From Lactococcus garvieae (GTDB taxonomy: Bacteria; Bacillota; Bacilli; Lactobacillales; Streptococcaceae): a DNA stretch of 64,000 bases. Under the pieces are notes generated by a model, which had not been told where the DNA came from, did no database searches, and worked only from the letters and a program-made list of their open reading frames with translations. Numbering within the stretch: position 1 is the first letter of the stretch; each line of letters opens with the position of its first letter. Positions 1-9,200 of the stretch are shown in pieces. The stretch lies in the NCBI RefSeq assembly GCF_016027715.1, contig NZ_CP065691.1, forward strand, positions 1,955,954 through 2,019,953, in the 5' to 3' direction. The translations under genes and the position numbers were made by a program.

Positions 1-813
1 ACCGAAGCAGTGCTGGAAAAGAAGATTGTAGCCATTGCTTATGAAACCATTCGTGATCGCAATGGTGCCCTTCCAGCTCTAAAACCAATGTCAGAGATTG
101 CTGGTCGTTTATCTGTACAAGAGGGAGCGAAATATTTGGAGCGTCCTTTTGGTGGCCGTGGTGTTTTACTTGGTGGTGTAACAGGGGTGCTTCCTGCCAA
201 CGTTCTCGTTTTGGGTGGTGCAGGAGTAGTTGGACGTAACGCTGTCGCTATGGCAGTAGGGATGCATGCCAATGTTACGGCAGTAGATGTGAACTTGGAT
301 GCTTTGACAGAGCTGGATAAGCTTTATGAAGGACGTGTAAATACAGTTTACAGTACAGATCATACAGTAAAAGAACTTATCTCAAAAGCGGATCTTGTGA
401 TTGGTGCTGCTCTTATCCCCGGTGCTGCAACGCCCCAACTTATTCGCCGTGAACACTTGCCTTTGATGAAGAAGGGAGCGGTTATCGTTGACGTGGCTAT
501 TGACCAAGGTGGAACTTGCCAAAGCTCACACGTCACGTATCATGACAATCCTGTTTTTGAAGAAGAAGGTGTGATTCACTATTGTGTCGGAAATATGCCA
601 GGTGCAGTACCTGTAACTTCTACAGCAGCCTTAAATAATGCAACATTGGCAAATGGCTTAGCTATAGCGAACAAAGGGTATAAAGAAGCTCTGAAAGCTA
701 ATCCAGGACTAAAAGAAGGCCTTAATGCAGATCAGGGTAAACTGACATGCAAACCTGTCGCTGATTTATACAACATGGTTTACACTGAAGTTGACACAGT
801 GATTAACAAATAA
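1..813 (+). CDS. ald: Alanine dehydrogenase, C-terminal part (truncated by window edge)
   Basis: The reading frame is open from base 1, so the N-terminal part (about 100 residues of a roughly 370-residue family) lies outside the window. The enzyme interconverts L-alanine and pyruvate plus ammonia with NAD. The visible part begins at the family segment containing AIAYET, then shows PMSEIAGRLSVQ, a Rossmann glycine region VLVLGGAGVVGRNA, the conserved stretch ADLVIGAALIPGA, the VDVAIDQGG block and NMPGAVPVTST. These are hallmark strings of alanine dehydrogenase. The Rossmann motif reads GGAGVVG, close to the usual GGGVAG. The gene ends at a strong hairpin shared with the converging acetyltransferase gene. 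Start and promoter are not visible. Confidence 0.95.
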   Translation, partial: TEAVLEKKIVAIAYETIRDRNGALPALKPMSEIAGRLSVQEGAKYLERPFGGRGVLLGGVTGVLPANVLVLGGAGVVGRNAVAMAVGMHANVTAVDVNLDALTELDKLYEGRVNTVYSTDHTVKELISKADLVIGAALIPGAATPQLIRREHLPLMKKGAVIVDVAIDQGGTCQSSHVTYHDNPVFEEEGVIHYCVGNMPGAVPVTSTAALNNATLANGLAIANKGYKEALKANPGLKEGLNADQGKLTCKPVADLYNMVYTEVDTVINK

Positions 814-818
814 AAAAA

Positions 819-842
819 GCGCTGCTACAGCAGCGTTTTTTA
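819..842. terminator. Bidirectional terminator between ald and the GNAT gene
   Basis: CGCTGC (820-825) pairs with GCAGCG (830-835) around a TACA loop. An A-run lies upstream and a T-run downstream, so it can serve both converging genes. Confidence 0.85.
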
Positions 843-1334
843 TAATGGAAGAACCATGTTGTACCATGTTTCTCCTGCAAGTTGTGAGTCAGAAATTCCT
901 TTAGAAACAAAACCATAGCGTTCATAATAAGGAATAAGGCTTTCTACACAAGTAAGGCTGATACCTTGACGGCTTTCCTCAGCTGTAGCTTCCTTCATTA
1001 AATCCAGAAGTGAAGTAGCAATACCAAGTCCTTGGTATTCACTATCTACAGCTAGGCTGACGATAATTTGAAAGCGGTCTGTAGGAAGACTAGCTTCTGT
1101 TTTCTCAAACATATCGTCTGTCAGATAACATTTGTCAGAAGTCGGGCCTACAAGCATACCGACCACTCGACCTTCTTCATTACGAGCCACAAAAAAGCGC
1201 TCAGGAATGACTTGGATACGTTCTAACATTGAAGCGCGTGAGAGAACTTCGTCCGCAGGGAAAGAAGTTTCCTCGATGTGCATCACATCATCAATGTCTG
1301 TGATTTTTACTTTGTCATATGTAATTTTAGTCAT
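840..1334 (-). CDS. GNAT family N-acetyltransferase
   Basis: A 164-aa single-domain protein of the Gcn5-related acetyltransferase superfamily, which transfers acetyl from acetyl-CoA to an amine. The acetyl-CoA binding motif A is visible as VDSEYQGLGIATSLLDLM, and the C-terminal IPYYERYGFVSKG matches the usual YYExxGF element of motif B. Overall it resembles the small arylalkylamine-type GNATs of lactic acid bacteria, but the substrate cannot be inferred. The gene is divergent from gltX. The ATG at 1334 has no Shine-Dalgarno and lies 6 nt after a TAAAAT box, which suggests a leaderless message. Confidence 0.85.
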   Translation of the reverse strand: MTKITYDKVKITDIDDVMHIEETSFPADEVLSRASMLERIQVIPERFFVARNEEGRVVGMLVGPTSDKCYLTDDMFEKTEASLPTDRFQIIVSLAVDSEYQGLGIATSLLDLMKEATAEESRQGISLTCVESLIPYYERYGFVSKGISDSQLAGETWYNMVLPL

Positions 1335-1340
1335 ATCTTT

Positions 1341-1370
1341 ATTTTAACATGCAGGTTGACATCGAGTCAA
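1341..1370 (-). promoter_or_regulatory. Promoter of the GNAT gene, start codon 6 nt downstream
   Basis: On the minus strand, TTGACT (1370-1365), an 18-nt spacer and TAAAAT (1346-1341) preceded by TGT form a good extended promoter. The ATG begins at 1334, so transcription would start at or beside the start codon. Confidence 0.65.
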
Positions 1371-1482
1371 GGAAGCCTCTTATATTTCTTTAATTACAGT
1401 ATGATTTAATAATGACTCACTGTTAGAAACATTACTCATAATATGATAAAATAAGAAGGATCGAAACTAACAGGAGAAAACT

Positions 1483-2922
1483 ATGTCTAATAACATTCGA
1501 GTGCGTTATGCACCATCACCAACAGGCCTCTTACATATCGGTAATGCTCGTACAGCACTTTTTAACTATCTCTTTGCACGTCACTATGATGGAGATTTCA
1601 TCATTCGTATCGAAGATACGGACCGTGAGCGTCATGTTGAAGATGGAGAGCGTTCACAACTTGAAAACTTGCGTTGGTTGGGTATTGACTGGGATGAAAG
1701 CCCAGAAACACATGAAAACTACCGTCAGTCAGAACGTTTGAGCCTTTATCAAAAATATATTGATCAACTTTTAACTGAAGGGAAAGCATACTACTCGTAT
1801 AAAACACCGGAAGAGCTTGAAGCTGATCATGAGGCGCAAGAAGCAGCAGGAGTTGCACCGCATTACGTAAATGAATATGCGGGTATGTCAGAAGCAGAAA
1901 AAGAAGCTTATATCGAAGACCGTAAAGCACAAGGAATCACACCTGTTGTGCGTATTTCTGTGAATGAAACAGCCGTTTACAAATGGACAGATATGGTTAA
2001 AGGCGACATTGAATTTGAGGGTGGCAATATCGGTGGCGACTGGGTTATCCAAAAACGTGATGGCTACCCAACTTACAACTTTGCTGTTGTTGTAGATGAC
2101 CATGATATGCAAATCTCACACGTTATTCGAGGGGATGACCATATTGCCAACACACCAAAACAATTAATGGTGTATGAAGCCTTAGGATGGGAAGCACCTG
2201 TATTTGGTCATATGACGTTAATTATTAACTCTGAAACGGGTAAAAAGTTGTCTAAACGAGACACAAATACGCTTCAATTTATCGAAGATTACCGTAAAAA
2301 AGGGTTCATGGCTGACGCTATTTTCAACTTTATTGCCCTCTTAGGTTGGAATCCTGGTGGGGAAAAAGAAAAGTTCAGTCCAGAAGAGTTAATTTCCCTT
2401 TTTGATGAGAAACGTTTGAGCAAATCTCCAGCTGCCTTTGACCAAAAGAAATTGGAGTGGATGGATAATGAATACATTAAGCATGCCGAATTTGCCCCTG
2501 TATTTGAATTAACAAAACCTTTCCTTGAAGAAGCTGGACGTCTGGATGAGCGTGCTGAAGAGTTGGTGAAACTCTACAAACCACAAATGAAATATGCTGA
2601 AGAAATTCTTGAATTAACAGACCTCTTCTTTGGTGATTTCCCAGAATTGACTGAAGAAGCACGTCAAATGATGGAGCTAGAGACTTCACCAGTAGCTGTT
2701 GCAGCTTTCCGTGAAAAGTTGTCAAACTTAGAAGATTTCACTACTGAAAATATTTTCCCGCTTTTCAAAGAAACACAAAAAGAAACAGGTGTTAAAGGAA
2801 AAAATCTCTGGATGCCTATTCGTATTGCCGCTTCTGGTAGCATGCACGGGCCAGAATTACCGGAAACTATCGCCCTCTTAGGTAAGGAAAAAGTACTGGA
2901 ACATATGGCAAAATTCTTGTAA
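1483..2922 (+). CDS. gltX: Glutamyl-tRNA synthetase
   Basis: This 479-aa class I aminoacyl-tRNA synthetase charges tRNA-Glu with glutamate, and in organisms without GlnRS usually tRNA-Gln as well. The HIGH-type motif is seen as [13 protein letters not shown] at residues 11-23, and the KMSKS-type loop as KKLSKR at about 254-259. The residues [10 protein letters not shown] near the N-terminus are typical of the Glu/Gln subgroup. Length is normal for the family. The ATG is preceded by AGGAGAAA at good spacing. It is monocistronic, flanked by the divergent GNAT gene and a terminator. Confidence 0.98.
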   Translation: MSNNIRVRYAPSPTGLLHIGNARTALFNYLFARHYDGDFIIRIEDTDRERHVEDGERSQLENLRWLGIDWDESPETHENYRQSERLSLYQKYIDQLLTEGKAYYSYKTPEELEADHEAQEAAGVAPHYVNEYAGMSEAEKEAYIEDRKAQGITPVVRISVNETAVYKWTDMVKGDIEFEGGNIGGDWVIQKRDGYPTYNFAVVVDDHDMQISHVIRGDDHIANTPKQLMVYEALGWEAPVFGHMTLIINSETGKKLSKRDTNTLQFIEDYRKKGFMADAIFNFIALLGWNPGGEKEKFSPEELISLFDEKRLSKSPAAFDQKKLEWMDNEYIKHAEFAPVFELTKPFLEEAGRLDERAEELVKLYKPQMKYAEEILELTDLFFGDFPELTEEARQMMELETSPVAVAAFREKLSNLEDFTTENIFPLFKETQKETGVKGKNLWMPIRIAASGSMHGPELPETIALLGKEKVLEHMAKFL

Positions 2923-2932
2923 GAATAAATAA

Positions 2933-2980
2933 AAAAACAGATAGAGTCACTTTATATTAAGTAGACTATCTGTTTTTTTT
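2933..2980. terminator. Terminator after gltX, usable in both directions
   Basis: ACAGATAG (2937-2944) pairs with CTATCTGT (2966-2973), with an A-run before and a T-run after. The converging oxidoreductase gene ends at 2984. Confidence 0.85.
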
Positions 2981-2983
2981 ACG

Positions 2984-3925
2984 CTATTTTTGCGTAAAGT
3001 CGACGATAAGCTTATTCTTTGAAGGTTTATCCAATTTAGTAACTAATTTATCGAAGGGCACAAGAGTAATCTCCTGATTGATGACTAATTGCTTATTAGT
3101 GACCAGTTGTTCCAACATCTGCATTTTTTCCTGCCACTCCTGTACACTAAGTTTGGTATACCAGTGACGCAGATGGAAAATACCAGTTTCTATGGGTAAG
3201 CTTGAGATTTTCGCCCAGTCTACTTGTTTACCAGAAAGGAGACCGAGTGCCTGAAATTTCCCACCCGGACGAACACAAGCTGCTAAATCATTACCAGCCT
3301 CACCTCCAACGCAATCAATAGCAGCATCAACTTCTAAGCCGATCAAATCTGTCCGCACCTCTCGGGCACCCAGTAGACGTAACTTTTCGTGCTTTTTCCT
3401 GTCTCGTGTGATGGCAACCAGATCGAAGCCTATAACTTTTGAAAGCTGAGCAAAGACCTGGCCTATGGAAGAGGCTGCTGCATTGATAGCGAGCTTTTCA
3501 CCAGGTTCTAGTCTTAGCACCTCTGTACAAAGAAGCAGAGCCGTTAAAGGATTAATATAAAGTTGACTGGCAGACAGCAAATCGAAAGATTCTGGGATGA
3601 AATAAGCATGATCTATCGGGCATTTGACGAAAAACTGCCAGGTTCCTTCGCCATGCAAAGGTAAAACGTGTTGCCCAATAAGTTTTTGGGAAAGAGCATC
3701 GCCAACCTCAATAATCCTCCCTACACCTTCATATCCCGCAACCGAGGGAAGTTTGATTCGATGAGCATAGGCTCCTTTAATAGGAATCAAGTCGGAAGGG
3801 TTGACGGGAGCATAGATCATTTTCACAAGGATTTCGTGATCTTGTAAACTTGGTTTACAGCTTTCTTTTATCTTTAGGACTTGATGAGGTTGCCCAAATG
3901 CCTCATATATTAAACTTTTATTCAT
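2984..3925 (-). CDS. Zinc-independent MDR oxidoreductase (quinone or enoyl-thioester reductase type)
   Basis: A 313-aa medium-chain dehydrogenase/reductase. The N-terminal GroES-like half contains APVNPSDLIPIKGAY and AGYEGVGRIIEVGD, which in the family mark the quinone oxidoreductase and mitochondrial-type enoyl thioester reductase branch. The zinc ligands of classical alcohol dehydrogenases are not visible. The Rossmann half shows NAAASSIGQVFAQLSKVIG in place of the usual GASSGVG, followed by AIDCVGG. An NAD(P)H-dependent reductase of an enone, quinone or enoyl-thioester is likely; the substrate is unknown. The gene stands alone, convergent with gltX. Confidence 0.8.
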   Translation of the reverse strand: MNKSLIYEAFGQPHQVLKIKESCKPSLQDHEILVKMIYAPVNPSDLIPIKGAYAHRIKLPSVAGYEGVGRIIEVGDALSQKLIGQHVLPLHGEGTWQFFVKCPIDHAYFIPESFDLLSASQLYINPLTALLLCTEVLRLEPGEKLAINAAASSIGQVFAQLSKVIGFDLVAITRDRKKHEKLRLLGAREVRTDLIGLEVDAAIDCVGGEAGNDLAACVRPGGKFQALGLLSGKQVDWAKISSLPIETGIFHLRHWYTKLSVQEWQEKMQMLEQLVTNKQLVINQEITLVPFDKLVTKLDKPSKNKLIVDFTQK

Positions 3926-4025
3926 AGTTTGATTATAGCAAATAAATATATACTATCCAGAGAGATGAGGAGTGTACAAAAATATTTAACCTTTCCAAGA
4001 GCTATTACCTGTGTGTAATAACATT

Positions 4026-4053
4026 TTGACGAACTTTAAATTTGTGTTAAAAT
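4026..4053 (+). promoter_or_regulatory. Probable promoter of the vWA adhesin gene
   Basis: TTGACG (4026-4031) and TAAAAT (4048-4053) are 16 nt apart, and TGT before the -10 makes it an extended box. The leader to the ATG at 4139 is about 80 nt, AT-rich, and ends with AAAAGGAG. Confidence 0.5.
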
Positions 4054-4138
4054 TACATTGTGTAATATATGCAATAGATTAAAATATTTAATTTGTGTTT
4101 TATAAATATTGCTTAAATATTAAAAGGAGTAGGTCAAA

Positions 4139-7100
4139 ATGAAAGGTAAAGAATTGTACAAAGGAATACGTTTGTTCATGATTATTTCCCTTGTAATACA
4201 AGCACTGTTTCCAGTGTTAAGTATTGCAGATACCTTAGAGAAGGAAAAAAATCCCTCACGCATACATTTAAGTGAGGCTTCTTGGGAAGACGAAAAGAAG
4301 ACGCACCTTGTTATTGACGGAGAGATACTAAAAGGGAATTTCGAAGAAGAGAACTCTGAAACGATAGAGCTTGAAGGAGCTGAGTTTATAAATATAGACC
4401 AGCAAGCACAACTATCAGATATAACCGACGGCCACTATAGCCTGAAGGATGATAAAATTTTCTTAACCCTAGGTAAAGAAAGTCAAGGCAAACTCTCGCT
4501 GAGACTTCAAGTAGTTAAAGACTCTTTGGTGGATGGGAAGGAAATAAAAGTCACGCTTGGAGATCAAGTTTTGATTGTTCCTATAAAAATAGAAAAATCA
4601 GATGAAGCAAGCACTAATGCTGAGGAAACATCTGTGTCTGAAAAGAAAACAGGAACATTAACCGATAAAGAGAGAGGTTTGAACTTAGGTTCAACACAAT
4701 TTTTACCCAATGCGCAAAGTTTTCCTTGGACTATCGTAGAAAACAGCAAAAGTTCTGATCCAAATACTGATGGGTTAGCAGATATGGGATTCTCGGACGT
4801 GCCAGGTGCGCATGATGGGCGGATTTGGACAGATAAGACTGTTCGTCATCATCTAGGAAGTCTATCTGAAGATCAGTTTGAAGTGACACTTTCAGCTTTG
4901 GCGCAGAGTGCTCCGGCTCGTGCAGGTTATCAGATTCCTGCAGATACTGTATTTACTATTGATGTTTCTGGTAGTATGACACGTGTCGACTCACCGGGGG
5001 GACGTTCACGTATTGCACTTCTTGTTGATGCTATTAACGAAGCTATAGATATCTTACAAGATGCTAACCCTCTCAACCGCGTAGCCGTGGTGGCTTATGG
5101 AGGAGCAACTGGAGGCTATGCCCGAGTGGAAAATGTTCTTTCATTAGGACGTTACGATTCTACGAATGGTTCTTTCTTTACCATGGGAACATCTTCCCGA
5201 GTCAATGTAGTGGCAAAGCCAGTCCCAAATTCTGGAGGGCAAGTGAAAGCTGATCGCCTCTCTGTCACTGGTTCAACACCGACCCAGTGGGGGATAAGAG
5301 AAGCGAGTCGTATTTTAGAACAAGTTTCCGATCGTTTAGTGGAAGTTCCCGTAACCGATGAAGATGGAAATCCAGAAGCACCTGTCACTGTAGGTCCAAA
5401 TGGAGGTCAAATCGTAGCTTCAACTGGTGATTTCTATGGCGATGGAAGTTATGGTGAACAAGGACTAGCAGTGATGACCGCCCTGACCGCAGCTTATCGG
5501 GAAAGAACAGTTTTTAATCACTTCTTCCCCCAAGGGCAGGTTCAAGGCACTGCTCCGACTCAACCAGGCGCAGATGTCGGTTTCTTTAGTATTAGCTTAG
5601 GCGTCCAAGCAACTGCTGCAGCGCAGAACTTGATCAGCGCAACCTTGAATCCTATAGCTGCCAATACAAGTCTAGTGGGACCAAATATCCGTCATCAGAT
5701 GGGAATGAGCGGCACTACAGCTGGGCCAACTTCGGCAACTCCTACCATGGCCACTCTTTTTAATAACTTTGTAAATAACGGTTCAACAGGTAATTTTCAA
5801 GCACAGTTTAGACAAGGCATTAGTAATTACCAATGGAATAATGCTAAGAGTACAGTCAATATTACTAATAACGCACCTATAACTCTAACAGCCTCTAATA
5901 TCGCCTACGCAGATGAGTTTTTCAAAGCAGATGACTTACAGACTTTGCGGGATGCGTTTATTTCTATCACTAATAATATTCAAAACACAAGTAATTCTAA
6001 CATTGTAGATGGATCGGGTGATGCGAGTGATTTGGGAGCGGGGAGAGTGGACTTTTCGGATGTCTTAGGAAAATATATGGCATTTGATGGGCTAACCAAC
6101 ATTGAATTCCCAGCTCCATCAGGTGGAACATTTACCTATAATATTGCTGATGTAGATGCACACCGTGAGGAGTTCATTAAAACATTAACATCCCAAATCC
6201 GTTATCCTGAACCTTCGGTCGACTTTATCAGTGATACAGATGCGGCACAAATATTGGATAACCGCCCAGGTGGGATTATCACTTATTATACGGATACAGA
6301 TGGCCGTTATCTAGGGGTTGATGCAAGTCTCGAAGCAACAGCCGCAACAAAAGTTGCACTTTACCCTGTCTGGGGTGCGGTCGAAAGTCAAGCCACCGGC
6401 ACATCTGCAAATGTGAGTGGGTTACTCTTTAGTGTTTATACTGCCCTGCGTGATATCACCTTCCGCTCAGACTATGGGACAGGCAAGACAGGTGAGCGTC
6501 TTCTACAAACACAGGATCAATTTGTTCATTGGAGTATTCCTCAGAATCTTCTGCCTGAGCGTACGGTGCGAGAGGACGGAACGATTACAGGGAATACATC
6601 ACCTGTGCGGGCAAGATTTAATGTTAGCTTAGATGAAGAAAGAGTGGAAGCTGATCTTCGAGCAGGCGGAGGTGCCATGCCGACGTCCTTCTACTCAAAT
6701 TTTTGGGAACAAGAAAATAATGACTCTTTTGTTACTTTTGAGCCATCAAAAGCCAACCCTTTCTTTAACTTTGATGGGGACAGAGTGATAACTAAAACAG
6801 AAAATACTACAGCGACAGATGCACATGTGAGTATCCAAAATAGCACAGCGGATCCAACAGATCCTGCAGGACGCATTGTTGTGAACTTATTAGGAAACAA
6901 TGGAACTTTTGCCTTAGAGTACAAAGGGCAAATAAGACTCGAAAAAGAGTTTATCTTCCTTGATGCAGATGGTAACCGCGTCAATCCCGACGGGGAAATA
7001 CCTACTGGAGTACAGTTAGAGCCGTTAAAATTTGAGATAAAAACACCGTCTGGGGAGATTCGCACAGTCGATTTTGATCCTCACGCTTTTGTACTCGAAA

Positions 7101-9103
7101 ACGGCAGATATAGCTTTAACTTACCAGAAGATCTTCCGCCTGGCACTTATGAAGTGACGGAGATTGGTGGAGATGTCACTACACCGGGTTATACACATGT
7201 TCCCGGGCAAAAGACTCAAAGCGTGTCTTTAGCGCCTGGTTCGACAGCAACCGCTAGTTTTGTTAACTTGTATGTGGCGCCAGCACCTATCTTACCTTCA
7301 CTCAGAATCATCAAGTTCTTCCATGGTCTCCCTAACGGGGTCTATCCGGAAAACTTTGAAATCTTAGTAGAAGGACCTGTGGGAGTTAATCCTCAACCAG
7401 GGAGTCCAGGTGTGTGGACAGAAAATACAACCAGTGGGCGTTGGGAGACCCGCCTCAACCTCAATGAAGCTATTTCTGGGACAGCCTTTCTTGACATTGA
7501 ACAGGGTACTTATACGATTACAGAGCTGAATGCTGATAATCTAGTAAACCAAGACTACCTCTTTTCAGGCAACTCATGGAGTTATAGAGAAACAGGCCAT
7601 GGAGGCAACTCAGGTCAAGGCAGTGGGACAGGACCTGTGGATGTAACGATAAGAGGAGCAGAAGATGATGTCATTTTCCGATTTGACAACTTCTATGAAC
7701 AGCTGGGTTCATTTGCGCTAACAAAGACTTTTGAAGGCCTGCCACTTGATCGGATTCCAGAGAACTTCTATATTGCAGTGACGAATGAAAACAATGAAGA
7801 AGTCGGACGGATCTCGAAAGCGGATATTCTTAGTGATGATACCACGCTTCAGGTGGAAAAATTACCACCAGGGCTTTATACCATCACCGAACATAACTAT
7901 AAGGTAGAAGGCTGGGAGCATATTAGTACAGCTACCATTGATGGCACCCCACTCGCTGGCACGGGAGATCCACTTCAGTATAACTTTTATATTTCTGGTG
8001 GAGGAGCCAACAACAATATTGCAATCAATATGAATAATCGTTACAATCGACCGCCTGTTACGCCTCCCCTACCACCTATTTACCCCCTTCAGCTGATTAA
8101 AGTTGATCAATACGGCCATCGAGTTGCCAAGGCTCAATTTGAATTACAGTTTTATGATACCTCAGCAAATGAGTGGAAAACCATTGTGGAAGGGTTAGAG
8201 TCCGATAAAAATGGCCTCGTAAACTATGTTGTTACTGAACCAGGACGCTATCGTTTCCATGAAACACAAGCACCTTCAGGATATGAAATAGCGGAAAATC
8301 CTTATAGTGAAGAACGCACAGTAGTAGATGGCAATACAGGTCTTATCCGCTTTGGAGAGATGGAAAATAGACTTATTGAGCGCATTCAGATTAGAAAAAC
8401 AGATGCAGCTAACAAACCTTTGGCTGGAGCAGTTTTTAAAGTTGAATTGAGAAACAACGGTTCATGGGAGACTATTGCTGAAGGTCTGACATCTGGAGCC
8501 GATGGTCTCGTGACACATACTGTGGAAAAGGACGGTCTCTATCGTTTTATTGAAACTCAGGCACCGACAGGCTTTGTACTTGATGAAAGCCCACGTGAAG
8601 TTAAGGTAAATGCAGGTGAAACTGGGCAAAGTACATTCTTTGCTGGAGATATGGTTAACCACAGAGCAGGGCCCGAAAAGCCAGAAACTCCTTCCTATGC
8701 CTTACAACTGCTTAAGGTAAATGAAGCCAATGACCCTCTTTCTGGTGCAGTCTTTAAACTAGAAATGTATAATGAAAGTACAGAAACATGGGAAATCGTA
8801 TCAGAAAACTTAAGTTCAGATAGCAATGGACGTGTTACAGCGAATGTTCCAAAAGTAGCGCGTTACCGTTTCGTCGAAACATCGGCTCCAGAAGGGTATA
8901 TTTTGGATGCTACACCTATCGAAACCACGCTGGAAGAGGGAGCTACAGGTGTAATAGATGCAGGAAAACTGGTTAATAAATCAAGAGATGGTTTACCATC
9001 TACCGGAGAAAATCTGGGGCTGTGGCTCGTGGCGCTAGGCTTACTTTCACTTTTGGTAGCAGGCTTTGCTGTCTCACAAAAAAGGAAGAGGAATAAGAGA
9101 TAA
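4139..9103 (+). CDS. Large LPXTG-anchored vWA/Cna_B adhesin, pilus-tip-like
   Basis: This 1654-aa surface protein has a signal peptide at residues 1-31. A von Willebrand A domain carries the MIDAS motif DVSGSM at 275-280 and the threonine of TPTQ at 380-383. The middle region has several beta-rich, SpaA/FctA-like modules, for example those starting EYKGQIRLEKEF, PSLRIIKFFHG and GSFALTKTFEG. Three tandem repeats of about 95 residues follow (roughly 1315-1412, 1413-1506 and 1519-1612). Each has a Lys-containing first strand (LIKVD, IRKTD, LLKVN) and a late ETQAP/ETSAP Glu, as in Cna_B domains that form Lys-Asn/Asp isopeptide bonds. The C-terminus is LPSTG (1619-1623), a hydrophobic span and KRKRNKR, a sortase A signal. 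The architecture matches pilus tip adhesins (RrgA-like), but no sortase or backbone pilin lies beside it. Ligand unknown. Confidence 0.9.
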   Translation: MKGKELYKGIRLFMIISLVIQALFPVLSIADTLEKEKNPSRIHLSEASWEDEKKTHLVIDGEILKGNFEEENSETIELEGAEFINIDQQAQLSDITDGHYSLKDDKIFLTLGKESQGKLSLRLQVVKDSLVDGKEIKVTLGDQVLIVPIKIEKSDEASTNAEETSVSEKKTGTLTDKERGLNLGSTQFLPNAQSFPWTIVENSKSSDPNTDGLADMGFSDVPGAHDGRIWTDKTVRHHLGSLSEDQFEVTLSALAQSAPARAGYQIPADTVFTIDVSGSMTRVDSPGGRSRIALLVDAINEAIDILQDANPLNRVAVVAYGGATGGYARVENVLSLGRYDSTNGSFFTMGTSSRVNVVAKPVPNSGGQVKADRLSVTGSTPTQWGIREASRILEQVSDRLVEVPVTDEDGNPEAPVTVGPNGGQIVASTGDFYGDGSYGEQGLAVMTALTAAYRERTVFNHFFPQGQVQGTAPTQPGADVGFFSISLGVQATAAAQNLISATLNPIAANTSLVGPNIRHQMGMSGTTAGPTSATPTMATLFNNFVNNGSTGNFQAQFRQGISNYQWNNAKSTVNITNNAPITLTASNIAYADEFFKADDLQTLRDAFISITNNIQNTSNSNIVDGSGDASDLGAGRVDFSDVLGKYMAFDGLTNIEFPAPSGGTFTYNIADVDAHREEFIKTLTSQIRYPEPSVDFISDTDAAQILDNRPGGIITYYTDTDGRYLGVDASLEATAATKVALYPVWGAVESQATGTSANVSGLLFSVYTALRDITFRSDYGTGKTGERLLQTQDQFVHWSIPQNLLPERTVREDGTITGNTSPVRARFNVSLDEERVEADLRAGGGAMPTSFYSNFWEQENNDSFVTFEPSKANPFFNFDGDRVITKTENTTATDAHVSIQNSTADPTDPAGRIVVNLLGNNGTFALEYKGQIRLEKEFIFLDADGNRVNPDGEIPTGVQLEPLKFEIKTPSGEIRTVDFDPHAFVLENGRYSFNLPEDLPPGTYEVTEIGGDVTTPGYTHVPGQKTQSVSLAPGSTATASFVNLYVAPAPILPSLRIIKFFHGLPNGVYPENFEILVEGPVGVNPQPGSPGVWTENTTSGRWETRLNLNEAISGTAFLDIEQGTYTITELNADNLVNQDYLFSGNSWSYRETGHGGNSGQGSGTGPVDVTIRGAEDDVIFRFDNFYEQLGSFALTKTFEGLPLDRIPENFYIAVTNENNEEVGRISKADILSDDTTLQVEKLPPGLYTITEHNYKVEGWEHISTATIDGTPLAGTGDPLQYNFYISGGGANNNIAINMNNRYNRPPVTPPLPPIYPLQLIKVDQYGHRVAKAQFELQFYDTSANEWKTIVEGLESDKNGLVNYVVTEPGRYRFHETQAPSGYEIAENPYSEERTVVDGNTGLIRFGEMENRLIERIQIRKTDAANKPLAGAVFKVELRNNGSWETIAEGLTSGADGLVTHTVEKDGLYRFIETQAPTGFVLDESPREVKVNAGETGQSTFFAGDMVNHRAGPEKPETPSYALQLLKVNEANDPLSGAVFKLEMYNESTETWEIVSENLSSDSNGRVTANVPKVARYRFVETSAPEGYILDATPIETTLEEGATGVIDAGKLVNKSRDGLPSTGENLGLWLVALGLLSLLVAGFAVSQKRKRNKR
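8082..8975 (+). repeat. Three tandem Cna_B-type domain repeats within the adhesin
   Basis: Three consecutive segments of about 290 nt encode the pattern [LI]xKxD...AxFxLE...L.SD.NGLV...RYRFxETxAPxGY. They are diverged in DNA sequence, so they are old domain duplications and not recent slippage. Confidence 0.75.
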
Positions 9104-9162
9104 GAAGGAAGTTCAAATCTAGCACTTCTGCCTTATTTAACTATTGCTTCTAAAATAAGAAG

Positions 9163-9192
9163 AAAAGTCCATCATCAAGATGGACTTTTTTC
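9163..9192. terminator. Bidirectional terminator between the adhesin gene and pepX
   Basis: AGTCCATC (9166-9173) pairs with GATGGACT (9179-9186), flanked by A- and T-runs, and lies between converging genes. Confidence 0.9.
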
Positions 9193-9200
9193 TGTTTGCA

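Noticed and set aside
4564-8662. Several minus-strand frames opposite the large adhesin gene
   Set aside because: All are fully contained in a well-supported coding sequence, lack ribosome sites and have no recognisable protein motifs.
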